This document shows positions 10,484 through 22,048 of a stretch of DNA of 64,000 bases, in pieces. Both the position numbers and the translations under genes were made by a program. Origin of the DNA: Ampelocalamus luodianensis (taxonomy: Eukaryota; Streptophyta; Magnoliopsida; Poales; Poaceae); assembly GCA_036346255.1 (NCBI GenBank), contig CM070639.1:30596165-30660164 (forward strand), written 5' to 3'. Positions within the stretch are counted from its first letter, which is position 1; each line of letters begins with the position of its first letter. Under the pieces are notes generated by a model. It did no database searches. It was not told the origin of the DNA and saw only the letters and a list, made by a program, of their open reading frames with translations.

Positions 10484-12813
10484 TGTAACACCCCAGCTCT
10501 CAAAGAGCCTGGAATACTACTAGAAATAAACTATTCTAGCACAAATACAAATTTTCGGCAGAGTCTCCTGTGTTTAATCAGCAAAACTGGGAGTTCATTA
10601 CTATCACATGGCATAAACAAAATCCTCATAATCAATTTATTCCAATCATGCATCAATATCAAAAGAACCAACCAAGGCTAGTAACTTCTTTAATACAACT
10701 AAACAGTAAACTCAACCACGCCATCCATGGGAGATAATTTAACAATTCATTTTATTCTAAATTTAGACTAAGCAGCAAACGCATTAAGTATGTGAAGTAG
10801 TGAGTGCATCCACATCTACTCCCTCCCGATCGTATCGTTCCTGCCATGGGTACCTAAAACACATTAAAGCAAGAGTGAGCCCAACGACTCAGCAAGTATC
10901 AACAAGGCTATAAACATAATCTCAAACATAGCATCTGTAAACCCCAATCTCATTCACTAATCATAGCCAAATATCTCATGAAATGCAAACTATGCAATGC
11001 TCCTTTAAACTTTATCTCTCTTCGCATTTTACCGGTAATGCGGGGTACACAACGGTCGCTGTATACCCTTGCCTGTGCCCTTTGGCACAGGGACCAAGAG
11101 CCTATACACCACATGTATAGTGACCTTTGCCCATCACTTAATGATGGGGACCTCTTTATTTCATAGCCCACATTCCATGAATGTGGGGACCACAAGCCCG
11201 TCATCTACATGACGGGGACCTCAACTGAGTGTGCTTGGTCACCACGTGCACACTTGTATGCTCACAACATGCACATGCACCATGATAACATACTCATACG
11301 CAAGAATACCTCAAGTTCTCATTAACATGTAATCAATAACAACATACAGTGGATCCATTTAACTATACTAGCATGTCATCAAGGTAAACAGTACACATCT
11401 CATAACAGGCAAGCATGGCTATGCTATCAAGATGCATCACAAACGCATGAACCAAACATACACATATAATAGCCCGAATACTTGCCTCAACCGCGCGAGA
11501 ACGGCGGACGCGAAGTGGGTGCTGCCCTTGGGATCTCGCTGCCACCTGGACAAGAAGATAACCCCAACTAAGACTAGCATACTGGACCAAAATCATACAT
11601 CACATTACAATCGAAATCGCTAACTTCTTATCAATTCTAACTTTTCTAATTTCTAGCGATCGGTCACTGCAGACAGCAGACTTCAAAAATTCATAACTTT
11701 CTGCTCAGGAGTCCAAATAGGATGATCTTGGACATTCTGGAAAGGTAATTAAAATGTCTAAATAAACTTAGTTGGGGAGACCGTCTGATTCGGCCATCAA
11801 CCGGTCCTACCAATCTATTTAATCAGAGCAAACATTTCACGTCGGGTTTCTGGACAGCGACAAAGAAACTATCATAACTTTCTCTACGTTTGTCCAAATT
11901 TAGTGATCTTTAGTTTTCCTGAAAGCTAAGAGGATTAGCCTAATTTTTTGTTATGGTGAGACCCTCTGGAAACCCCTCTAAATATGCGCTTCTATCAGGT
12001 TAACCAACACTAGCAATTCTGCTTCTCTCCAGAAACACAGAAATACTAAGAAATTCATAACTTTGGCTACCGAAGTCCGAATGACTTGATTCTTGTCGGC
12101 AATGAAAGGTAACTACGATAGCTACAACTTTCTAGGAGACACCCAGACCCAAATATGCCTCTAACCTAATCAAAAACCACAATCTTCTCTGCTGCAGAAA
12201 ACCGACGAACTGACAACCGAAAAAGTACAACTAGAAAACGACCCCAAAACAAAGAATCACACGTTACCCTTGCCGAAACGACGAAGGCACGCTGCGCGGA
12301 TGGTGATCACCATGAGTTCCCGGTTGCGGATCCTTCTTCCCTCTCCCTTTCTTCTCTTCCTTCTTCCCTTCTCTTCTCTTCCTCTTGGTCGGCTGCAAAT
12401 GGAGGATCTCTTTTTTTTTCACTTGGCCGGCAGCAAAGGGGAACCTTGGAGGAGGGCTTGGGAGGGGTGCAAGGAGGAAGACAACCAGGTAGGGGAGGCG
12501 TGGGAGAAAGGGAAAGAGGCGGCCAGGATTGGGGAAGTGGGGGCGTGGGAGAGGGGGAAGGGGCTGGTTCGGCTAGGGTTAGGGGAGTGGCTTCCCCCCC
12601 TTACTTGGCCGGCCACCACAAGCCCACTTGGGCCAAGCCCAAGCCCAGGTTGTTGACTAACAGCGATTAACCCCCTCTCTAAGAGTCTAACTGAGAAAAC
12701 TCCCTAAAGGTCCCTCCCGAAATTCCATTTGATCCTTCCCCGATTAATCGATCTCTCCCGAATAAAATTAATCTTCCTCGATTCAATTCTTAACTCACTT
12801 TCGGGATATTACA
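10484..12813 (-). repeat. 3' LTR of element T
   Basis: A 2,330-bp LTR whose forward strand starts TGTAACACC and ends GGGATATTACA. It differs from its partner at 17785-20108 by about 35-40 substitutions and small indels by eye, consistent with a fairly recent insertion. It contains the six-hairpin array at 11043-11216 and a long pyrimidine/purine-rich segment at 12320-12580. Confidence 0.96.
11043..11216 (-). promoter_or_regulatory. Six-hairpin array in the T 3' LTR
   Basis: Six short inverted repeats follow one another at 11043-11068, 11072-11091, 11102-11120, 11130-11148, 11167-11187 and 11197-11216. Five have perfect stems of 7-8 bp with loops of 4-5 bases; the first is imperfect. Five are followed by GGGACC or TGACC. 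All stems differ in sequence. The array sits about 1.6-1.8 kb from the LTR start. Its function is unknown; a structured RNA in the transcript is one possibility. Confidence 0.75.
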
Positions 12814-12826
12814 TTCTATCCCCCTT
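12814..12826 (-). promoter_or_regulatory. Polypurine tract of T
   Basis: On the minus strand AAGGGGGATAGAA directly precedes the 3' LTR start TGTAATATCCC, the standard site for plus-strand DNA priming. Confidence 0.9.
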
Positions 12827-12829
12827 AAC

Positions 12830-14370
12830 AGGATTCCACCCCGAATCTAAACTCCAAACTTCAAGAAATAAAACCGAGACTGGAAACTTAGCAACAAGAG
12901 TACGCACCTGAGATGAACAAATCCGATAAAGCTCACGCATGCGAGACTCCGCTCCCAAGTGGCCTCCTTTCGTCTGCTGCGACCAAAGCACCTTAACGTA
13001 TTTCAAAGTTTTGTTCCTCAACTCTTTTCTCGATCTTTCTAGGATTCGCACCGGTTTAGACTCAAATGTCGGATCCGGTCAATGGTTAGGGTTCTAATGA
13101 AACATGATGCTCGGATCACGAAGAACTTCTCAACATAGACACGTGAAAACGTTATGCACTCCTCGCATAGCCTCTGGTAGGTCTAAGCGGTATGCCAACT
13201 TCCCGATCCGAGCCAAGATCGTGAATGGCCCAACGTACCTCGGGCTAAGCTTCCCTTTGGTACCGAACCTGACAACACCTTTAGTGGGGGACACTCTCAA
13301 GAGCACCTGATCTCCCACTTCAAATTCCAAGTCTCTTCTCCTCATCCGCATAACTCTTACATGCGCTTTGAGCTGCTAATAGATTCTGTCTCACCAAGGC
13401 CACTCGTTCAACCGTCTTTTGCACCCAGTCCGGTCCCAAAACTGCCTTCTCACCCACGGCTTCCCAGCAAAGAGGTGACCTGCACTTACGCCCATATAAA
13501 ACCTCAAACGGAGCGGCTTTTATGCTTGAATGATAGTTGTTATTGTACGCAAACTCTGCCAATGGCAATTGATCCTCCCAAGTCCCAACTACCTTTCCAA
13601 GACAGGACACATGACCTCAACATGTCCTCCGTGGTTTGAATAGTGCGCCTGATCGCCCATCATGTCTGAGGATGGAATGATGTACTCGGCGGTTGTGTGC
13701 CCAAGGCACTCTGCAAACTCTCCCAAAACTTGGATACGAACTTGGCATCCTCGCGAAAATAATGGTCTTTGGCACTCCATGCAATCTCACAATCTCCCGC
13801 AAATAGATAGGAGCTAAATCACTAGCTGAATTAGTCGTGCGGATGGGAATAAAATGTGCGATTTGCTTGAATCGATCCACTATAACCCAAATCGCATCCT
13901 TACCTCGCGGTGAACGAGGCAACGCAACAACGAAGTCCATAGAGATATCATCCCATGGCCATTGGGAACCTCTAATGGTCGCAATAGCCTATTTGACGCT
14001 TATGCTCCGCTTTAACTTGTCGACAAACGCCACAAGAGGCTACATAATTAGCAATATCCACTTTCATTCGTTTCCACCGAAATTTCGCCGATCACGGTAC
14101 ATCTTTGTCTCACCGGATGAATAGTATACGATTGTGCGATGTGCCTCCTTTAATATGTCATCCTTAACTCCGCCTTCGCGCACACACAAGCGACCTTTAA
14201 ATCGCAAAGCTCCAAACCCATCCAAGCTAAAATCTCCTTCCTTGCCCAAATTCAGACGTCTCCTGACTCTTTGCAATAACGGGTCACTCTGTGCTTCCCG
14301 CACACGCTCTGGAATAGCTGACTCTAAAATCAACTGGATCTCGGCATGAGCCGAACCTGCATAGCAATAA
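12830..14370 (-). pseudogene. Integrase and chromodomain-like tail of T, broken
   Basis: Minus-strand frames show the start of the integrase zinc domain (HRTI followed by GETKMYRD, 14064-14200) and the catalytic core (MDFVVALPRSPRGKDAIWVI, 13860-13940). They then show the typical gypsy segment LAEFAYNNNYHSSI (about 13540-13580), the C-terminal GDQVLLRVSP domain (13250-13320) and a chromodomain-like tail (VKVLWSQQT, 12950-13040). Integrase inserts the element's cDNA into the chromosome, and chromodomains guide it to chromatin. At least four frame changes separate these pieces. The second catalytic Asp region reads GVPKTIIFARM, without the expected S-D-R-D, so activity is lost as written. Confidence 0.9.
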
Positions 14371-14800
14371 GATATCCCCATGCGGTCAAAATCCGCAACT
14401 AGACAATCCAATGTAGCCGGTGTCGCCTTGCGACTAAGAGCATCAGCCACCACGTTGGCTTTGCCTGGATGATACTGAATCGTGAGATCATAATCCTTGA
14501 TCAGCTCTAACCATCTTCTCTGCCTTAGATTCAGGTCCCTCTGCGTAAAGATGTATTTAAGGCTTTTGTGATCCGTAAAGACATCACAAGACTCACCATA
14601 GAGATAATGCCTCCAAAGCTTCAAGGCGAACACCACCGCAGCCAATTCTAAATCATGTTATGGGTAGTTCTGCTCATGTTTCTTCACCGCCTAGACGCAT
14701 AAGCGTAACCTTACCATCTTGCATGAGCACACAGCCCAACCCAACTCGAGAAGCATCGGAATAGACTGTGAATCGCTTCCCAGGCTCAGGAATAGTGAGA
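14371..14800 (-). pseudogene. RNase H domain of T
   Basis: The frame contains YSDAS (14740-14760), then VFTDHKSLKYIF and QYHPGKANVVADALSRK (about 14420-14480), the standard gypsy RNase H motifs. RNase H removes the RNA strand during cDNA synthesis. A stop and frame change near 14660 separate the start of the domain from the rest. It lies directly between reverse transcriptase and integrase. Confidence 0.92.
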
Positions 14801-15635
14801 ACAGGAGCAGTCACTAGCTTTTCCTTCAAAATATGAAAACTGCGTTCACAATCCTCATCCCACCGAAACTTCACATCTTTCTGTGTGAGCCTGGACAACG
14901 GCTTCGCAATGATGGAGAAATCCTGCACAAAACCCTGATAATAGCCTGCCATACCAAGGAAGCTTCTCACTTCTTTGACGTTAGTCGGCCTTCCCCATTC
15001 TACCACCTGTGGAGATTTTACTTGGATCAACTGATATTCCTTATCATTGATAACATGCCCCAAGAATCCCACCTCAGACATCCAGAACTCGCACTTTTTA
15101 AGCTTGGCATAAAATCTATTTTCTCTTAACGTCTCCAACACCATCCTCAGATGACGCTCATGCTCAACTTCAGTCTTTGAATAGATCAAGATATCATCAA
15201 TAAAGACGACGACAAAATCATCCAAATACTCATGCAACATCCTGCTCATAGTCTCCATGAAAGCAAATAGGGCATTCGTTAGTCCAAAAGACATAACTTT
15301 AAATTCAAAGTGCCCATACCTTGTAGAGAACGCTGTTTTCGATATCCTCTTCTGGACAGAATCGATTATAGCCCGATCAAGGTCTATCTTTGAAATTACC
15401 TTTGCCCCTCTCAACCGATCAAATAAATCTTCAATACGGGTAAAGGGTATTTATTCTTGATGGTCACCGTTGAGTGCACGTAATCGATACACATGCGCCA
15501 ACTACCATCCTTCTTTTGGTAAATAAACCGAGCTCCACACGGAGATATGCTAGGTCGAATAAGATCCTTCGCCCTTAAATCATCCAATTGCTTCTTTAGT
15601 TCCTCCCGGAAAGGACGTGCGACGGTGAGGGTCAT
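14801..15635 (-). pseudogene. Reverse transcriptase domain of T
   Basis: Two overlapping minus-strand frames cover the domain. The first has LIRPSISPCGARF and the KKDGSWRMCIDY motif (about 15470-15580). The second starts near 15414 and carries KTAFSTRYGHFEF, SFGLTNA and the catalytic VVFIDDILIYSK at about 15175-15215. Phe replaces the usual Tyr in the YxDD box, a variant seen in gypsy elements. A frame change at about 15430 breaks the continuity. The polymerase copies the element RNA into DNA. Confidence 0.94.
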
Positions 15636-15903
15636 AGAAACCGGTCGGGCACCGGTACTAAATCAATTCGAACTCCACCGACGTGGTGGGGCATCCCGCA
15701 ACTCTGCCGAAAAATATCTAAGAATTCTCGAACCACGGAATTAATTCGCAGTCAAAGAGGAACTCGACTTCCCACCGAGAGACAAAGAAACCCACTCTTC
15801 GCGCTCGACTACCGTGATACGACTAGCCAAAGACGCAAAGAGAGTAAGAGGGGCACTCCAAAATACTACCTCCGCCTGTAAGGTGCACGCAGGTTCTTGT
15901 CTT

Positions 15904-16326
15904 CTAGAAACAGGATATAACCGCTCGATAGCTATGCAACCAGTCCATACCTAGAATAACATCAAACGGCTCCATCTTCATGACCATTAGATTAGCAATA
16001 AATTCTTCCCCATCCAAGGAGATCACACAACCAGGACATACTGTGGAGCTAGAAAGGATTCCCCCAGGAGAGTTAACTAAAACTAACTGAGCTATAGACT
16101 GCATACTCAACTTGGCCCTGCTAGCAAACTCTAACGATACAAAAGAGAAAGTAGCTCCTGAATCAAAAAGTACAAATGCCTCCACTGAGTCCACTAGGAG
16201 CGCACTGTCACCACATCGGGACGACTGCAGGCTCTGCCGTCGGCATGGCATAAGAAACTCTTTGGGCGGAAGGAGCCCCAACACCGGTATGGGGTGCGGC
16301 GCCGCAGGAGGTGCTTGAAGGTGCAT
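15904..16326 (-). pseudogene. Retropepsin-type protease of T
   Basis: The frame carries VLFDSGATFSFVS, with the catalytic Asp-Ser-Gly, and near its end FDVILGMDWLHSY, the C-terminal signature of gypsy proteases. The enzyme would cut the Gag-Pol polyprotein. The frame ends at a stop shortly after the domain, and the linker to reverse transcriptase (15640-15900) lies in other frames. Confidence 0.92.
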
Positions 16327-16444
16327 GAATCGAAACGGTGCCGCAGGGACCGGTGGCCAAAGTACCGCGCGTGGAATACCCCGTGATAAGGAAGGTAAGA
16401 TCGGTGACCCGTGGATCGAGTAGGAGTGGCCGCTAACATCCGCA

Positions 16445-17566
16445 CTAAACCCGAGATGAAGCCGCCGCTCTGTGCCGACAATGGGATCGCTCCCACTTGA
16501 TCACACCGCAAGATTCCGCCGACAAACCAAAGCCTTGTGGCCCTCCCGACCACAATGGCGACAAGAACCCACCAAGAACACTCCGAGCACGATGCTCATT
16601 ACCACACTTGAAACACTTCATCCCTTGCCCCGAACCGACGCAATCTAGGAGCACTCGCCAAGGTCGAAAAGAAGAGGATGATCGTGGCCTTGTGGACTTG
16701 GACTTGAAAGAATTCTGCGGGCCCTTGAACTTCTTGTAAACTGGTTTCAGTGATGACCCACTTCCTCCCCCAAAACTCTTCTTCTGACTGCCACCTGCAT
16801 CCTCCTGGACCAAGATACTTCCTGTACCTGGTAAATCTTCCCCAAGCTGCATTTCAAGTTCCATGCCCCGAGCTTGCTCTACCAGGGAGCTAAAGTCACG
16901 CAGCTCCAGTGCCCCAAAACTCGGTGAAACTCCCGCGAGACCTCTACGAAATCTCTTGGCCTTCTCCACCTCATCAGAGCCACCGCCGAACAAAGCGGAT
17001 CAGGTTGTTAAAACCCGCCTCATATTCGACACTCGTCATCTTGCCACGCTTGTAGCTTTGCAATGAAACCTCCATCCTCTCCACAAAGAGGCAGATAAAA
17101 CCTCCTCCGAATTGCTCCACAAACAACTCCCAAGTAATCGGACCATGGGCGAAGTCCTAGCTGTCGTGACTCCTTCCCACCGGATATCCGCTTGCCCTTG
17201 AGCCGGAAGGCGACAAGCGCGCGCCCCTCAGTGCAGTCATCCTAGAGCTCCAAAATGCCTCTCCATGTGTCGCAACCGATTAGTTGCATCAATCGGCGTG
17301 CTCGACCCGTCCAAGGTGTCCAACCTCAAAGCATTCCACTGATGTAGCCCCATGGCAAACGCCGCAGAGGGCGCTGCAGGAGCCACCATGGGAGCGATGA
17401 CAGGCACCGGTGGCGGGGCCTGATTCTCTTGCACTGCGGATGCAACCTCTTCCTCGACCCGCGCAGACTAGCTTCCCACCACGAGTTCGAACTTCCACGG
17501 GCATTGCACGCCTCGCCCGGCACCCTGCCGGCCACGACCACGACCACGGCCTCCACCCCTTGCCAT
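16445..17566 (-). pseudogene. Gag of T, frameshifted
   Basis: The probable start is the ATG at 17566, which opens MARGGGRGRGRGRQGAGRG, the usual basic Gag leader of this group, 218 bases downstream of the 5' LTR. Later frames contain GLHQWNALRLDTLDG (17290-17350), EKAKRFRRGL and LVEQARGMELEM (16850-16960). A zinc knuckle C-x2-C-x4-H-x4-C lies at 16522-16563 in a further frame. Gag forms the particle and binds the RNA through the knuckle. At least three frame changes and several stops interrupt it. Confidence 0.88.
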
Positions 17567-17770
17567 CTCTAACAACCACAACAGAACAAACAAACATTAA
17601 GCACATAGAATGACTATCATCACTCGAACCAGTTAAGTAATAGCTACGACAATAGAGTAGCCAAAGAGTCTACAATAACGCAACGCAAAGCAAAAAGAAA
17701 CCCAACCCCACCTACTATGCTTAGTGTATCATTTTTTTTTAATACTTCATCATCCACGGACCTACAGCCC

Positions 17771-17782
17771 GCTCTGATACCA
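17771..17782 (-). promoter_or_regulatory. Primer-binding site of T
   Basis: Two bases after the 5' LTR the minus strand reads TGGTATCAGAGC, matching the 3' end of initiator tRNA-Met. It continues GGGCTGTAGGTCCGTG, almost identical to the same place in A and B. Confidence 0.95.
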
Positions 17783-17784
17783 AC

Positions 17785-20108
17785 TGTAACACCCTAGCTC
17801 TCAAAGAGCTTGGAATACTACTGGAAATAAACTATTCTAGCACAAATACAAATTTTCGGCAGAGTCTCCTTTGTTTAATCAGCAAAACTGGGAGTTCATT
17901 ACTATCACATGGCATAAACAAAATCCTCATAATCAATTTATTCCAATCATGCATGAATATCAAAAGAACCAACCAAGGCTAGTAACTTCTTTAATACAAC
18001 TAAACAGTAAACTCAACCACGCCATCCATGGGAGATAATTTAACAATTCATTTTATTCTAAATTTAGACTAAGCAGCAAACGCATTAAGTATGTGAAGTA
18101 GTGAGTGCATCCACATCTACTCCCTCCCGATCGTATCGTTCCTGCCATGGGTACCTAAAACACATTAAAGCAAGAGTGAGCCCAACGACTCAGCAAGTAT
18201 CAACAAGGCTATAAACATAATCTCAAACATAGCATCTGTAAACCCCAATCTCATTCACTAATCATAGCCAAATATCTCATGAAATGCAAACTATGCAATA
18301 CTCCTTTAAACTTTATCTCTCTTCGTATTTTACCGGTAATGCGGGGTACACAACCGTCGCTGTATACCCTTGCCTGTGCCCTTTGGCACAGGGACCAAGA
18401 GCCTATACACCACATGTATAGGGACCTTTGCCCATCACTTAATGATGGGGACCTCTTTATTTCATAGCCCACATTCCATGAATGTGGGGACCACAAGCCC
18501 GTCATCTACATGACGGGGACCTCAACTGAGTGTGCTTGGTCACCACGGCACCTGTATGCTCACAACATGCACATGCACCATGATAACATACTCATACGCA
18601 AGAATACCTCAAGTTCTCATTAACATGTAATCAATAACAACATACAGTTGATCCATTTAACTATACTAGCATGTCATCAAGGTAAACAGTACACATCTCA
18701 TAACAGGCAAGCATGGCTATGCTATCAAGATGCATCACAAACGCATGAACCAAACATACACATATAATAGCCCGAATACTTGCCTCAACCGCGCGAGAAC
18801 GGCGGACGCGAAGTGGGTGCTGCCCTTGGGATCTCGCTGCCACCTAGACAAGAAGATAACCCCAACTAAGACTAGCATACTGGACCAAAATCATACATCA
18901 CATTACAATCGAAATCGCTAACTTCTTATCAATTCTAACTTTTTTAATTTCTAGCGATCGGTCACTGCAGACAGCAGACTTCAAAAATTCATAACTTTCT
19001 GCTCAGGAGTCCAAATAGGATGATCTTGGACATTCTGGAAAGGTAATTAAAATGTCTAAATAAACTTAGTTGGGGAGACCCTCTGATTCGGCCATCTACC
19101 AGTCCTACCAATCTATTTAATCAGAGCAAACATTTCACGTCGGGTTTCTGGACAGCGACAAAGAAACTATCATAACTTTCTACGTTTGTCCGAATTTAGT
19201 GATCTTTAGTTTTCCTGAAAGCTAAGAGGATTAGCCTAATTTTTCGTTATGGTGAGACCCTCTGAAACCCCTCTAAATATGCGCTTCTATCAGGTTAACC
19301 AACACTAGCAATTCTGCTTCTCTCCAGAAACACAGAAATACTAAGAAATTCATAACTTTGGCTACCGAAGTCCGAATGACTTGATTCTTGTCGGCAATGA
19401 AAGGTAACTACGATAGCTACAACTTTCTAGGAGACACCCAGACCCAAATCTGCCTCTAACCTAATCAAAAACCACAATCTTCTCTGCTGTAGAAAACCAA
19501 CGAACTGACAACCGAAAAAGTACAACTAGAAAACGACCCCAAAACAAAGAATCACAGGTTACCCTTGCCGAAACGACGAAGGCACGCTGCGCGGATGGTG
19601 ATCACCACGAGTTCCCGGTTGCGGATCCTTCTTCCCTCTCCCTTTCTTCTCTTCCTTCTTCCCTTCTCTTCTCTTCCTCTTGGCCGACTGCAAATGGAGG
19701 ATCTCTTTTTTTTCCCTTGGCCGGCAGCAAAGGGGAACCTTGGAGGAGAGCTTGGGAGGGGCGCAAGGAGGAAGACAACCAGGTAGGGGAGGCGTGGGAG
19801 AGAGGGAAAGAGGCGGCCAGGATTGGGGAAGTGGGGGCGTGGGAGAGGGGGGGAAGGGGCTGGTTCGGCTAGGGTTAGGGGAGTGGCTTCCCCCCTTACT
19901 TGGCCGGCCACCACAAGCCCACTTGGGCCAAGCCCAAGCCCAAGTTGTTGACTAACAGCGATTAACCCCCTCTCTAAGAGTCTAACTGAGAAAACTCCCT
20001 AAAGGTCCCTCCCGAAATTCCATTTGATCCTTCCCCGATTAATCGATCTCTCCCGAATAAAATTAATCTTCCTCGATTCAATTCTTAACTCACTTTCGGG
20101 ATATTACA
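17785..20108 (-). repeat. 5' LTR of element T
   Basis: A 2,324-bp LTR and partner of 10484-12813. It carries the same hairpin array (18344-18517) and is followed on the right by the duplication CCTTT. Confidence 0.96.
18344..18517 (-). promoter_or_regulatory. Six-hairpin array in the T 5' LTR
   Basis: The same six inverted repeats as at 11043-11216, with three substitutions. One changes the downstream TGACC of hairpin 3 to GGGACC, matching the other units. Confidence 0.75.
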
Positions 20109-20952
20109 CCTTTGATAAATTCCACTATTCCACAAATATGAATAAAGGATCTTGGATCAAAATTCACTACATCTTACTATTAATTGCAAAAATATAATCG
20201 GTTTTTGCTCCAATGACTAATATTCCATTTAAATCAAATTCTCTCCAAAAATTATGTCACAAAATCAATTCATCCCCCAATGATCCTCAAATAACTTGCA
20301 ATCCAAGGTCTCACAAAAATCATATACTTGACCACCACCACTATCCAGTTACACTATACACTCTAAAAGGCTTTGTAAAATAAATCAGTTATTCCTTTCT
20401 CAAAAGAAGAGGCACATAAAATAACTTTCAGCAAAAAAAAAAACGTTTGCCACTCACAGTAAGCTCAAAACCAAGGGAAATAGTCAAATAGCAAGGAACC
20501 TTGAAAGGCAAGAGACGAAACCATGGTTAAGGACTCATGTCCGATAAGAAGAGAATATCAAATCCCAAGAAATAAGAATAAAACATTGCCATCGAAACTC
20601 AATAAACTTTTATACGGCAAAAACAGAAAGTTTAAGCACAGTCCAGTATGTCGCAAGTCAAAAGACTTTACTCCAGCCTCAAACATTTCCACTTCACATT
20701 TTTCCTTTAACAAAGAAAACTATTTTCTTTGATAACATCACTTTGCCAACTCAAGCAAAAAGAGTTTTTAAAACCAAATCACATGAATCACTGAAGAACT
20801 AAGCAAGTTATCCAACACGTCACTTCGATAACAAATTTCAGCACACATAAGTCATGAACTCTAAAAGATCACGAATGCAAAACTCAAAACATTTTCATTT
20901 AATCAATATCATGTAAACGATTAAATTCTTTTACTTCTAAAAGAACCAACAT
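20109..20952 (-). mobile_element. Internal piece 3 of element B
   Basis: The reverse complement follows element A from about 28410 to 29150. Shared landmarks include AAAGTGACGTGTTG, GGCAAAGTGATGT, GTGCTTAAACTTT and GATCCAAGATCCTTT. The left edge carries the T duplication CCTTT and the right edge the F duplication CAACA (20948-20952). Confidence 0.85.
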
Positions 20953-22041
20953 GTAACATCTCAATTTTGGACTTGTGTTTCAAATGTAAGAAAATGAGTA
21001 TAAATTAAAACTTTTTATTACATCATGTATTTCTTGTATGTTCTAAATAATTCCTGTACAAGAATTATGGAAATACAAAGTCACAAGTCTTTTGATCCAA
21101 AACCTTGTCTTCCAAAAACATTCATATCAAATCTTGTGATCATCATTTGGAAATATTTTTCTAAGTTCACAGGATGGCATGTGACCCTCCAAAAATTTCA
21201 CAATTTTTAGAGATTGTTTGAATATTTTTAGAAGGCGATCAAACCTTAAACTAGAGCCTTGCAGAATTTTTGGAGAAAAATGCACTGCATAAAAACCTCT
21301 AAAAATTTTACACAAGGTTAATATCTAAGTTAGCAAGCTCCAGTAAAAATGTCAGTATGTTTGGAGTTGTTTTGCTATCTCAAATAAATCCTCAAAGTCC
21401 CAGCTCAGTTTAAAACCCAAAATTTGATTTCACTGTTCGTTGGGTGCGAGTCAGACTCGGACTCGAGCCACTTGACTTGGTCCAGTCAACTAACTGCACC
21501 CAGTCCGGCTTAAAAGCGTGCATCCAATCTCAGCCGTTGGATCCTAATCGCTCAGCCCATGTTTGCGTGAACATTCGGACCCCGCGAATGCGCTAATCCA
21601 TTTGAACCGTTAGATCTTGATCCAACCGTCCAGATTATCTGAGAACATTCGGACCCCCGGAGGACACATTTAATCGTGACCGTTCATTTCCGATCCAAAG
21701 GTTCATGATCTTCTGTGTTGATTCAAACCTCAGGAACCTGGGGCGAACCTTAGCCGTTGGATTAAAATCGGACCGCCCAAAATCGCCCTAGCTTTTCTCT
21801 GGCCATCTTCAACCTCGCGCCATGCGTGAACAGAGAAAGAGAGAGAGAGAGGCATGGCTTGGGTCAAATCGTGCTCCCCGGCAACGTCTCCCTGGTCAGC
21901 ATTAAGTGCTTGCAGGTGCTTTCGGCCGAGAGGCATGCCCTACTCCTACACCTCCATCATCTTTCTTTTCGGTCCATGGTTGTGTCATGGACTTAGCTCA
22001 CCCGTGGAGCTCATTTCGCCCCAAACCCTAGTTTTCTAAGC

Positions 22042-22048
22042 TATATAA
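22042..22048 (+). promoter_or_regulatory. TATA box of LTR F
   Basis: CTATATAAGGCTCCCC lies about 1.09 kb from the LTR start, preceded by U3-like sequence with repeated AGCCGTTGGAT-type motifs. The leader that follows repeats GTGGAGCTCA. Confidence 0.65.

Larger units (their letters stand above)
10484..20108 (-). mobile_element. Ty3/gypsy retrotransposon 'T', chromodomain (Tekay/Del-like) type
   Basis: This is a structurally complete 9,625-bp element on the minus strand with target duplication CCTTT (10479-10483 and 20109-20113). The two LTRs are about 2.33 kb each and roughly 98% identical by eye. It has an initiator-Met-type primer-binding site and a polypurine tract. In order from 17566 down to 12830 are gag with a zinc knuckle, retropepsin-type protease, reverse transcriptase, RNase H, integrase and a chromodomain-like tail. 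That order (RNase H before integrase) and the tail place it among chromoviruses. The coding region is broken by many frameshifts and stops, so it is not autonomous as written. Confidence 0.95.

Noticed and set aside
11043..11220. CRISPR-like array from regularly spaced repeats in LTR T
   Set aside because: The units are different inverted repeats with a shared GGGACC tail, not identical repeats with unique spacers, and the context is a plant LTR.
12270..12670. Frame of 128 codons in the T 3' LTR and similar at 19552-19955
   Set aside because: Purine-rich low-complexity LTR sequence; the two LTR copies differ in frame.
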